Source: Tubiluchus corallicola (lineage: Eukaryota > Priapulida > Priapulimorpha > Priapulimorphida > Tubiluchidae). Taken from it: a DNA stretch of 64,000 bases. The first letter of the stretch is position 1, and every line of letters starts with the position of its first letter. The position numbers were made by a program, and so were the translations under genes. The DNA is taken from the NCBI GenBank assembly GCA_030141605.1, contig JAQGDQ010000013.1, positions 820,447-884,446 on the forward strand, read 5' to 3'. Under the pieces are notes generated by a model, which did not search any database, was not told the DNA's origin, and saw only the letters and a program-made list of their open reading frames with translations. Positions 14,330 to 27,400 of this stretch are shown piece after piece.

Positions 14330-14740
14330 AAAAATTGAATTTTGACAGCTGAAAATTTAAAGTAACTTTAGCTTTGCAAATGTTAACAAAAGTTGAATTT
14401 TCACAGCTGAAAATTAAAGCAACTTTAGCTTTTCAAATGTTAACAAAAGTTGAATTTTCACAGCTGAAAATTAAAGCAACTTTAGCTTTTCAAATGTTAA
14501 CAAAAGTTGAATTTTCACAGCTGAAAATTTAAAGCAACTTTAGCTTTGCAAATGTTAACAAAAGTTGAATTTTCACAGCTGAAAATTTAAAGCAACTTTA
14601 GCTTTGCAAATGTTAACAAAAGTTGAATTTTCACAGCTGAAAATTTAAAGCAACTTCAGCTTTGCAAATGTTAACAAAAGTTGAATTTTCACAGCTGAAA
14701 AGTTAAAGAAACTTGAGCTTTGCAAATGTTAAAAACAAGA
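14330..14740. repeat. 58-bp minisatellite just upstream of the ZP signal-peptide exon
   Basis: About seven copies of a 57-58 bp unit containing GAATTTTCACAGCTGAAAAT and ACTTTAGCTTTGCAAATG. The last copy ends about 40 bp before the acceptor of the first coding exon. Each copy carries the E-box/palindrome CAGCTG and a TTTTCACAG that looks like a weak 3' splice site. The copies have no open frame linking to the gene. Confidence 0.9.
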
Positions 14741-14781
14741 TTTTGAAAGTTTAAAGTTTTTCATTTTATTTCAGGTTAATC

Positions 14782-15377
14782 ATGAACAGGATAATCACGG
14801 CAATAATTTTATCTACTTTAGCAGTAAGTATATTTTTATTAAAACGTGTGCAAGTGCGTTTTATTCTAAAGCATTTAAACCAAGAAGATTTTAATTTTTT
14901 GCGAACAGGAATACTATTCATTGTAGGATCAGGGGTGCCGGAGCCAGGGGGGCAAAGAGGCAGCGGCCCCTTGCCCTTTACCGGGGGGGGCGCAAGAGCA
15001 AAGCTTTGCCTTTTTGATGAAAAAATATGTGGTTGTCCATGATTACCCTGAAGAGTTTACCCGCAAAAGGCATTTGAGGTGCCTTAGATATACCGTTATA
15101 TAAGTTATATCATAATTACCCAGGTCAGAGAAATGTCACACTTAATTCGACCACTCGGAAGGGTCATCCTTATAATTTTTTCCTTCCTATGGGTAAACAA
15201 AATGTGCCCTTTTCATAAATGCTCCTCCCGCCCCTGTAATTTGCTGCCGGGCCCCCTGTGTAGAATCAACGACTAACTTCTCACCAGCTTTTAAACTTTT
15301 TAAAGTTTAATTTGACCAAAATTCTGCATGTTTTCTTTTCCTAGCCATTATAGCCCCAACTCTAATTAACCAATAAT

Positions 15378-15440
<63 letters not shown>

Positions 15441-18400
15441 CAAAATCTTTAAACAGAATAAACCTGATCGAGCACAGTGCTTGTTTACAACAGGGTCCTG
15501 TGTAAAGATGCAACGCACAATATTAATAATAGTTCAGATACTTGTACAACACATTATTTAGACGATGTAGCAAAACCTTCCAGCTTGAATATTTTACATA
15601 CATAACTTTACAGTTTACACATATAGCTTAAATCATTAATTAGTAATATTTAACATGCTTCAAGGTTTAAAAGAAGAATTATTCTTGAAAGTGTTTTTGA
15701 CTTGACTTTCAAACAATTTCATATTTTCACAATGACGTATATAAACAGGTAGTTGATTGGAAATTACCGTCTCCTTGTAAGCCAAGCAAGACTGAACAAC
15801 GTTAGTTCTATAAGTTATGGCAGTTTGTAGTCGCCTCTGTTTTTTTCTGATGTTACCTCTTCTACGGTAGCTGAAAAGTTCGCGTGGTAGGGCCTCTAGG
15901 TCATACAGGCTCTCCAAAAGAAACTACCAGACACGGCAGTCAAATTTCATTTGAAAGCTGAGAGTTTGAAAAATTTAATAAGTATAAAGATAAATTATAA
16001 GGCAGATTAATTATATAGAGAATATATATTAATATATAATTAATTATATAGATAATCTAAATATGTTACCTAATTTTTCTATATAGTATCTATGTTTAAT
16101 TATATAGATAAAATAAAGAATAATTATAGCGATAAATATTCAATTTTTCTTTCTTTGTAGAAAGATATGGTTATTATAAAACGACCTTAGACATTTTTGT
16201 CACGAGAATGTCTTAATGTATAATTGATCACAAAGTAGCAGATTCACGAGTCTTTCCATGGCTCCGCGGGCCCGAGCGTACTACTGATCCGGCTAGGTGA
16301 CTAAATCCCTTTTTATAAAGGCACTAGGGACTAGGCCATAAAACTCATCTATCCTATTCAGTTGTCATGAAGCTCATGCTGTGTAAAAGCAATAAATACG
16401 GAAGATGCAGCTCAGCTGCCCCCGCCACTTCCGAGACGGTCCCCATCGCACTGGCGTCTCTCTTTTACTTATAATTATATTTTGTTCTATGCTTGAAATA
16501 TTGAGATAATAACTTTTTCCTAATGAATAAAAGAATTAATATTACATCACTAAAACTTGTGTGATGAGTGATTACTACTGCCCAGTTCCAATTCCAAGAA
16601 TCAAAATCAATTTATTACATTCCAGCCAGCAATATATATACAATACATCAACATACAATATTATTGAAACAAAAAGAAACAGTATAGGTAAAAAAAACGT
16701 TGATGAAGTCAAGTTAACCAAATAAAAGAGTTGCTGTATGACACCTTGAAAGCTTGACTTGTTAAGATGGCACAAATGAGTGAATGAAAGAATGGTTAGG
16801 GTTAGTAGACATGATGGAATGGAAAAAAATAGTAAGATTAGGGATAGGAAGAAGGAAAAGAGGAGAAGAAACGACCAAATTCGAATTTGATTGATTGAAT
16901 ACTTTAATTGCAGAACAAAGTCAATATTACAATACAAATCATAATTAACAAACAAGCGGTATACGTATAAATCAATATAGCAATTGTCGGTTAGTAGTTT
17001 CTCACAATTAAATACAGTTTATTCCAATGCTTATATAACCTAGATATAAATAAACAATCACTGTTAAATACATTGCTATGTAAGTGTCAGTAGCTGTACT
17101 TTTTAGTGAATAAATAGAATTAAAAATATGGTAAATTTAGGCCTGTACACATTTGTCTATCCGAGCACTCACGGGGTAGATTAAACAAAATTCTGATCCC
17201 GTTATTATACGTATTTCTTCGCTTAGGTATTTTTCTCTGCGTACCTGAAGTCAGTCTCAACCCTGTACACACGCAGCACATAATTTTATAGCGATAAATT
17301 TAATTTATGAGGTCGAAATTACGAAAAATGCCTGGCTATTTACAAAATAAACACGTTTTTTGGTTTTTCTAGGCCCAATATTAATGTCCACACTACTCCC
17401 CATTGTTAAAGCCACCATTCGAGCATATATAATAGAGGACCATACCGTGCATGAGTCAAGGTTTTTCAACTTACTTTCAGCCTGTTGCAAAATGTTTTGG
17501 AAATGCGGGTATTAGATTGACGTAAAGATACAAATGAGTGTTACAAATAGACATACATTTAAACTTATATTTAGATATACTTTTAGACTTTCACTTAGAC
17601 TTGCACCTAGACTTACACCTAGACTTGCACCTAGACGTACACCTAGACTTACATTTAGACTTATACCTAGACTTGCACCTAGACTTACACCTAGACTTTC
17701 ACCTAGACTACACTTAGACTTACACCTAGACTAGCGCCTAGACTTACACTTAGACTTACACCTAGACTTACACCTAGACTTATATTTACACTTGCATTTT
17801 TGTTGAGGTTTGATTGTCTATAGATCCACAGTTGCACACGAAATTGTTCTTTATAGGCTTACTTTTGATTATAAAGAAAATAGTTTTTACTGACTAATTA
17901 TCAGAAGTTTCCGCCGCCCCTTCATGGTCGCTTTAAAAACAATGTTGTTTCATTTTGCAGCCAAGTTTTGAAGTATGGGACCTACTTAGTCACAACACTG
18001 TTCAGTAATCCCTACCCAAGCAAAACAAAAAAAATCTTGCCAGAATCTTGTCACAATATTTTGGCAAATGTTGGCACAATGTTGTGGCAGGTTCACATTT
18101 CTATGTTGTCCTAATACTTGCAAAAATGTTGTGACAACATTGTGACAATTTTGTTGTGTTGCCTGGGTAACTCTTTCTAGCTTGTTGACATTTTCAATAA
18201 CACTACGATATAACATAATAATCATCAATCGTAGCTATTATTAGAAGCCTGATTTGTGGCGCAATTTTGTATTTTGGTCTAATTATTCGTTTCTCATCTA
18301 TTTAAAGTGATCGCCATGTAGGTGTATAATTTACGTTTTAAATTTGAAGCAAAAAGATAAAATAACGTGTAAAACGTGACATTAAGGTTTTAATATCCAC

Positions 18401-21400
18401 TCATTTTTCGACAATGTGCTACATCTCCATGCATACTAATTTAATTGTAGGTTATTATTTCACAAAACTGATAATTATACATCTACAAGTTTATAACACA
18501 AAGCAATACTAACACAGAGTTGGTTGATAAACCTAATCATGATTTTTTTATGATGATAATCATTGACTAGTAATACGCTAAACCAAAAAATAATTGATTA
18601 GTTTATGAAGTATATCATTATATACACTTATGTGTCAGACCACAAGGACAGTGATTATCTTAAAGGGCAGACATAACTCCATGTCAAAAAACGTCCAAGA
18701 GTAAAAAACGTTCCCGTCAATCTGCGCATTGTCTCTTTTGAAGGTATTGAAAGCGAGCGTGATCGTCGTTGTTTAACAATTTTTTGAGCTAAAGAGTCGA
18801 GTTTGATTTTCCGCTCGGAGAACCTAGGCTGGAACTCATCAATTATAGATTCGCCACTGGCCGCCGGGGTTTATTATACAAAACTAAAATACAAGGCTTC
18901 GTTTTGCTTAAATTATACCACAATGTTCGCGTTATAATGGAATAATTTGCAACGCGAATTGGTAATTGTAACGTTTCGCTTCGTCACATTCGACTGGTGG
19001 CCATGTGCGCATTGTTAAAATCATTTTCCATTCACTGAGTTTTCAAAGTCAAACTAAAATTATAGAAAATTAAATAGATAAGAGGGGAGCTATCTAAAAG
19101 ATGACACTTGTAAAACTACTATAGCTTTATATAAGTAATTTAAGTAAAAAGTTTTTGCATTAGAGAAAAACTGAGTATCTTTTTTATACCGGGATAGAAT
19201 CGTACTGCCGTATGTAATGGTTAAATATTATTTAATATATATAGATAATGTAACCGGCCGGTATCGAACAAGGACCATTCATTCTTAAGGTTATCATCTA
19301 AAAACAAAGAAATTTTATTACCATGTATAAACAATTTAGAAGTAGAATTCAGTAGATAATAACCAAATATTATTTTATTGTACACAGATAATTTAACAAT
19401 ATAACTTACACACTAGAGACTACACATCTTTATTAATAGAAACTATTTTACCACTCCACAAACAAAACATTAAATATTTTTCTGATTTAAAAGGAGTTAT
19501 CGTATTGTCTCAGTGAAACAGCTGAGACAAAATTGGAATGTTTGGCACATTCTGAAATAGCGCTGTTTAATTGTTGCGCAGAATTGTGGAAATAAAAAAC
19601 GAAGCCGAAGTTTAATTACTCCATATCAACCATTTGCAACAAATCTTAAATTCAAACACTTGTAAAGCAGTGATACGAAAATTTCATGAAGCCATTTACA
19701 TAAATAAAATTTATTTTACAGTTTGAATTAATATCTGCACAAGGAGATGCGTCTTCTAGCTTGCGAATCTTCAACGAAGATGGCACTCTCAGAGACAGGG
19801 TATATTTACTGATGATTGTCATTCTTTTATAATGTTATAATGAATCATATGTAAGTTTAGTGACTGATAAACCGACTTATTAGACCACTTACAGTTAAAG
19901 CCTAACCCGAACTTCATTTTGACGCTTCACTGTGGTAATTTTGCGACTTTAAATTACAAAACTTGCTTGTTTAAAGAACTGCAAAAATCTGTCGCCAAAT
20001 TTCTTTTCTTAATCATTAATAGTAACGATGCTATAAAATTTATGCTTTAATCTTCAAGGAATGATTCTGCCTTTTCGGCAAGACATCTACCAAAAAACAG
20101 GACCTATCAAATATTTTTATTTTCTTATTTCTCTTGGTATCTAGGCGAGGGATAGTCTGCAGCAGAGATTCCCGGATACTGATTTCTCAACTTTCGATAT
20201 AGACAGTTTTCGGGAGGGGGTGAGGAAGCGCATTCATGATCGTTTGCGCTCGGAAGGAAACGGTGATGCGCCCACGAGGTCACGTGATGAGGTAGAAAAA
20301 CTAATCCGCGACCGTTTAGCCGACACGTGAGTATGAGCAAATTTTCTGTTTTATTTTAATTCTTTTTAATGGGCTTTGGAAAGCTGAATCACACTATTAT
20401 GATTATAATGTCAGTAAAATTTCGATTTTTAGTTCTTTATTTGGTCAACGTTTCGTCGCGTTCATAAAATTATTCTTATATACTGACACTTTATGAGTTT
20501 TGCATTGAATACTGAAAACAAAAAACAGCAATTTTTTGATGTGAAATGTAAAAAGAAATTGGACACTAATTTGGATATTTCCGATGTTACACGTTTGCAA
20601 GCAAACACCCTCAAAGCCTAATGCTCAAGTCTAACAACAATGGACTATTATTGTCTAAAATTTGCACCATGCTACACGCTTGTCATGTGCGCCAAACATT
20701 GGAAACACTTTTCTTAAGCTGCTCAGAAATGCTTAGTTTCAAATATAGGGTCGGACACTGCTCGCGGACACTAAACAATATTCTTCTTCCCACGGTCAGT
20801 AGTACGAAAGATACGGGGTCGTTATTGGCGCTAAACTCACTTTTAAGAAGCACATTACTAAAATCGTTAGAATTGCAGTTTAATATATTGCTGATGTTAT
20901 TTTTAAGTGTTTTTAACAAGAGTCATAGATACTGTTACCAAAACTTACTATGCTTACGTGCGACCAATTTTGGAATATCACTGTATGGAATCCGTTCTTG
21001 AATCTATCTTGCTTGGACGCATATAATGGTTTTAACGATAAAATTGAACAAAATCAGGTTGCTTGGCAAGTTTTGCCATACAATGAACGATTACGTACCT
21101 TCAGTATGGACACACTAGAACTTAGAAGACTTAGAATAGACCTGATTTTGGTTAGAGTTGATCTACGTTTTAACTCGTGCATTTGAATGTCGCAGCAAAT
21201 TCACTCTTAATTCGACCGCTAGGAGGTGTCATCCTTACACTTTTTTCCTTCCTGTGTAACAAAACTGTAGGGCAAAACTCTTTTTTTGTCAGAATTATAT
21301 CGCATTGGAGTCCCTCTTCCTTGTCATGTTGTCAAAGGTTCCTTCTTTAGCTTCCTACCAAACCTGTTTAAAAGTCGTTTATTCAAGTAATAATCAACTC

Positions 21401-24400
21401 AATTTTTTCGCTAGTTTATGCTTTTCGTAGTGGTCTCCTAAATTTCAACGTACATACAATTTGAAAATAATTATTTTGCAATAGTCACTAATATTTTTTA
21501 TGCTTTATCTGTATTGTTGATTTATCAATCATGGCCCAAGCGTCTTTTTTTAAGGTTTTAGATCAGTGGTTCCCAAACTTTCTCGGACCGTTACCCAAAT
21601 CGGGAAACCCGGTCGTGTCCATTACCCCCCCCCCCCCCCACCTAGTACTACCACCCAGAACAATCGTGAACTTTTACTTCTCCCCAGGATCGCACCAGAG
21701 ATCGTGGGAACGTGCGAATGATGGACCCCATGACACAGTGTTGCCTGCCGGAGGCAGTCTCTTCAAGAAGAAAACTACGTAAAATGCATTCCGGGCGAAG
21801 TTTTAAAAATTTTCAGAGGGGTGGCCGTTACCCCCCCAAAAAAACCATATTACCCCGGGGGGGGGGTAATTTACCCCTACTTTGGGAACCACTGTTTTAG
21901 ATGATCAATACTTTTATTATACTAACTGTCGGGCTCCTTAAGTTGCTGTCGTAAAGGTGAATGTAATTGTGATTTTGTGCATCAGATTTCGTTGTACCTT
22001 TATAACGCTGGTTGCTCCGGCACTTAACGTTTTGCTGTTTCTTCTTGCATTATTACATTGTTAAAAGTGCATATTCAATTAAATTCAATAAAGTAATCTT
22101 TACAGCTGAAAACAGTTCACGTCTTATGCAGTTTATGCAGTCTGTTACAAAGTTTTCTACATTAACAAATTTTGGTTGATACTTCAGATTACCAGGGATG
22201 GTTCGTTTCATGCAGTCTGTTACAAAGTTTTCTACATTAACTAATTTTGGTTGATACTTCAGATTACCAGAGGTGGTTCGTTTTGTGCAGTCTGTTACAA
22301 AGTTTTCTACATTAACTAATTTTGGTTGATACTTCAGATCACCAGGGGTGGTTCGTTTTATGCAGTCTGTTACAAAGTTTTCTACATTAACAAATTTTGG
22401 TTGATACTTCAGATCACCAGGGGTGGTTCGTTTTATGCAGTCTGTTACAAAGTTTTCTACATTAACAAATTTTGGTTGATACTTCAGATTACCAGGGGTG
22501 GTTCGTTTTATGCAGTCTGTTACAAAGTTTTCTACATTAACTAATTTGGGTGATACTTCAGATTACCAGGGGTGGTTCGTTTCATGCAGTCTGTTACAAA
22601 GTTTTCTACAATAACTAATTTTGGTTGATACTTCAGATTACCAGGGGTGGTTCGTTTCATGCAGTCTGTTACAAAGTTTTCTACATTAACTAATTTTGGT
22701 TGATACTTCAGATTACCAGGGGTAGACTTTGATGATATCGACTCAGAAACTCTCGGAACAAGATTCAGATCGGAACTTACGAAAACGATACCTACATTGC
22801 AGGACTTTGATTTTGAGAACTTTGATAGGACAAAATTTAGACAAGCATTGATTGACGATCTTACATTTAACAGAGTAACAGGTAAATTTATTTTAAAGTG
22901 GCAGTCAACAGTTTGTGAAACGTTTTATTAAACACTATGTTAATTTTAAAGAAAGTACTTAGTAACACTATTGTTAAGTTTGTGGCATGCCAAACTCTGT
23001 TTACTGTTAAACAAGCAACGGGTTTTAGTTTACGACATATATTTTGCACATTGAACTGTAGTAGTTATCAGTTAGTAAATGGATAAAATATTTTGGCAAG
23101 GAGATTAGTGAGAAAAAAGCTTTGACAGAAAACCAACAGTTAATTGTTAACATGGCTAGAGACTGCATCAAATGTTTAGAATATAATGATTTTAATTTTT
23201 TAAACCCAGCACAGTTGCTATCAATTCTAGATTACATTGTTACAGGCTAATTTGCAAGAAATTGTACTGCTTATAGATTTTACCAGGAATAACAATTCCT
23301 ACTGATGCAGCTGGCTGATTGATTAATCCTTTTTACTATCGATATGTTGTTTTATTACTAACCGTGTGAATAATCTTGACTGATTTTTGTGAAATGTTTA
23401 TGTAAAGTATGTTCGATATAAAATGATGGTAATAGTATTGCAGAAAATTTACACATTAATTGTCGCATTTAAACTAGCAAAGTTTTCGGGCCAATTTAGC
23501 TCGCCAAAGTAACTCACTAGGTAACTCGCAGGCGTGTTTAAATACTACTTAGTGAATTTACAATTTCTTGTTGACAGTAACTCGCAAAGAAGTTCACACT
23601 TTGCCAGAGGGAAAACTCGCGATAGAAAATTCACTAGTTTGAACGCACCTTAACGTACACCTTTCCTTCTCGTGCTTCATCTCACTTCACATGTGTTACA
23701 GATGCCTTTTCTCGCTCCCTCACGTTCATTACCACCTCTGGGTCTTACAATTCTTCCGTTTTTGCTTCCGTCATTTTGCTTTACTGTCGCTCATTCATTC
23801 TCCACTTCCTTCACCTTTCGTTTTCTTGTCCGCTTCCGTTTTCCTCCTAGTCCATTTCATAGTTTCCTCATCCACCTTCTCACTTCACTACTGTATAACT
23901 AATAAGTAGGGATGAGCATCGAATGTTCGAATTAGAAACTTTCGATTCGAATTCGAACGAGTTTACTTCGAATTAGATTCGAACCTAAAATTATAGATTC
24001 GAATAATTCAGTACTTTAACCAAATATGTTCTTGATCATTAAAAATTTGAAACGTCACGTAATCAGCACAATTTAGCTGCAGTTTCTGTGCAAAATTTTT
24101 AAGAAACCAATAGTGGTTTTACTGGATGACAAAATCAAGTATTATATGCATCATCTTTGTAAGAGACACTTTTTACTAGTGGTTCAAAAACTTGTTTGAA
24201 AATATTTCAAACTTAATTCGAATTGTATTCGGATTCGAAATACTCAAATTCGTAGGTCACAAATTCGATTCGAATTCGTTTTTTTGGTAGAGAACCCTCA
24301 CCCCTATTAATAAATTCTTCTGCTACGCTCATTGTTACTTTTACGCTGTGCAACATATTGTCAATTTTGTAGCAAAACATTAAAAACATTGTGATCATTG

Positions 24401-27400
24401 CTATTATAACTATTGTAAAACTAAATGGGTAAATAAATAAATCTATTTCCAAGTCATATTTTAAATCTATTTCAAAGTCATATTTTTGCGGTTTTCTTTC
24501 TAGTTTCTACCATCCTTCATACTACCTTGTTCTCTTCACTTTTCTCTGCTTTTCTAAATTCCGCTTTTCTCCCTCCCTCTTGTTTCCTCTGTTTTTCCCT
24601 TCTTTTTTCGTTCGCCTCCTCTTTTTGTTTCCCGTTTTCTCCCCCTTCTCTACTACCCTGTTCTCTTTGCAGTGCTCGGTTTTCTTCTTAATTTTGTAAT
24701 CCCGTTTAAATTTCTATTTGTGTTATTCACTCAACTACAGGACAGGTAAAAGTTACTGATAATTACGTTCAAATGAACAAGAGCGTGATGAGATCTTCTC
24801 CTTTTTAACTCTCGCATTTTGCTATTGTCCAGGTATTAAGACGGAATGCGCTTTGGAAGCCGGACACATGAAGCTGACAATGAGTTTTCAACGACCTTTC
24901 AACGGGTTCGTCTTCGCCAAAAATTACTTCAACGCTGGTTGCAGAGTCCAAGGCACGGGAGAGGACACATTGGCTGTATCTGTACCCCTTAACGGATGTG
25001 GAACTATGACTGAAGTGATCGTAAGTACGATATCTGTGCCATTTTGTGAGCATCACTTCCAGCCAATTTGCAGACCAAAGTGTCGTCCATTTCCTAAATG
25101 AATTATTAATCTAAATTTTTAATCTAAAGCGAGGCCAGGGAGCAATCAAATTTCTGGACTTTCAGTTGTCATCGTTTAGATTTTGCCTCAGCTATTCATA
25201 CAAACTTTGGAAACCCAAACTGCTTTTTTTTACTCTTACATTCAATTCGATCACTAGTTTCTTCACCTTCACAACCGTAACTCTGGTTTGCTTGCAAATG
25301 CTTCATTGGCGAATCTTTTCCTGTTTGGGGTTCGCATTTACCAGCTTTCTTACCTTCCGTTTGTTGTGTAATTCCGGTCCTGAAGACTTTCACTCTTATA
25401 GGTTTATCTAACATAATTAGATTAATGATATTGTAAGGCATTTATTTATTAACGAAAGAGTCATTACTATGAGGACTTACATTGCTTTGCTGCTCTGTAC
25501 GTAGAATAGAAACTGCAGGCAGAAACAGAGTAAGGCCAGGGGCGTCGTGCACCAAAAAAAATTGGGGTGGGGGTGGGCCGACTGTATATAATGACTTAAC
25601 TGTTTAAAAAACGTGTAATTTTGAAAAAAAAATAAACAGTATTTTGCGTGCAAGAAAAACGATTTATTTATTCCCAACTGGCATTCAACTTAAAGCTATA
25701 GCAACAGAAACTTAATTAAAATTAAAGATTAATTTAAAATTTAATTAAGTAATTCTTAGCTGTTGGACTTGAAAAATGAAGTCAGATTGGACTGCCTTGA
25801 CATCGTTTAAGAAATACAGCTAAAATCGCAGCGAAAACTAGCAAAGATTTTCCTAGCAGGAGAAAAATGATGAAATGTGCTCAAAAATCACGCCCTTTTA
25901 TGCAGCAAACTCGTGGGAAAGAGTCGCTAAGGAGTAGCAAAGAGTCGTTAATGTCCAATCAGGAGGTGGCTGAGCCATGGATCATCAATTGGTATCTCCC
26001 AAACCGACTCTCTGGTACTAGGCTAGCTCGACAAACTGACTCCCTGGTACTAGGCTAGCTCAACATGACTTCAATGTTTGCATTGTTTTTGCTCTATTAT
26101 TTCACTTATTCTCTATTATGACACACTGCTGAACGAAGCTCGAGTGCTAACTGAGCCGTTTTGTTAATTAACAGTCTTTTGTGCAAAGACGCTAATGCTG
26201 CTCAACGAGCTGCTTTGTTAACTATTCCTGCCTGCCTCCTGAATAGATAGATTACAGGCAAACAAATTAACTACATCCTGACTTTCAGGTAACACACATA
26301 CTCATGCTCATACTGTTCGCATTTATGGAGCGCTGGCCCGCTGTTGCGTGTCAAAAAGTCGGAAATAAATTTGCTTACCGGTCTCATTACTCATGACACC
26401 CTTCAAATTTTTGACATTTTCTAAAAAAATTGGCCCCCCCCCCGGCCCCTATGGCACGACGCCACTGAGTAAGGCGTCAGTAATGTCTGAGTTAATCGAC
26501 GTAATTTCAAAGAAGCAGATAAATCAAAAATGCTGCTGCTGGAAGACACTTGACTCGTGCATTTTGAAAGGAAAATAACGCGACTAGCTTGTTTCATTCA
26601 ATTAATGCTGTGAACTTAAAGAATTACACTTATACTGCGTTATTACTTAAGATAAACGTAAAAATGCAAGAATCATTATCAGCCTAGTTCCACAATTTGG
26701 CGCCCTAGGTAACTGCCCAATTTGCCTCAATGACAGAACCAGCCCTGATCTAAACATTAAACAGATTCACAGATCTGATTCAGAAGCACAATAATGACGG
26801 GTGGTATGTATGAATAGTGTAAATGTAATGAGTGAAATTTATGTAATGCAAAGCATGTTTCTGTTAATTGTGTCATGTCAAATGTATATATAGTGTAAAA
26901 TATGTCATGTAAAATTTAATGTACTTTTGTAATATTGTTTTGTAAAAATATTTTAATATGGTGTTTGTAAATATGTTCATTTAATGTACATAATTAGGCC
27001 TTAGTTTTGCACTTTAGTTTTTTTAGTCTGCACTGGACGCATTTGTCTTGAACAGTGTTGTTATTTTAACATTACGCTGAGGCTTACTCAATTTTATTAT
27101 AATGAGTGAACCATTTTAATGACAAAAAAAGAATTAATATATATATAATATAATATAATATAATATAATATAATATAATATAATATAATATAATATAATA
27201 TGATATGATATGATATGATATGATATGATATAATATAATATAATATAATATAATATAATATAATATAATATAATATAATATAATATAATATAATATAATA
27301 TAATATAATATAATATTAATATATATATAATCAGCGACTGGAAAAACAGGCTGCTGTAAACAGTCTTGCCGACCACTTCGCGAATACGTCATGCATCAAA

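Noticed and set aside
16575-16955. 126-codon hydrophobic frame on the - strand
   Set aside because: AT-rich composition gives Leu/Ile/Phe/Ser; no domain, splice signals or repeat-independent support.
22326-22544. 72-codon frame with a perfect 25-residue repeat
   Set aside because: It runs across the 75-bp array in a frame different from the ZP gene; no independent start or splice support.
27084-27392. Two overlapping Tyr/Ile/Leu repeat frames
   Set aside because: Readings of the (TAATA)n array; five-base unit cycles through frames without stops.
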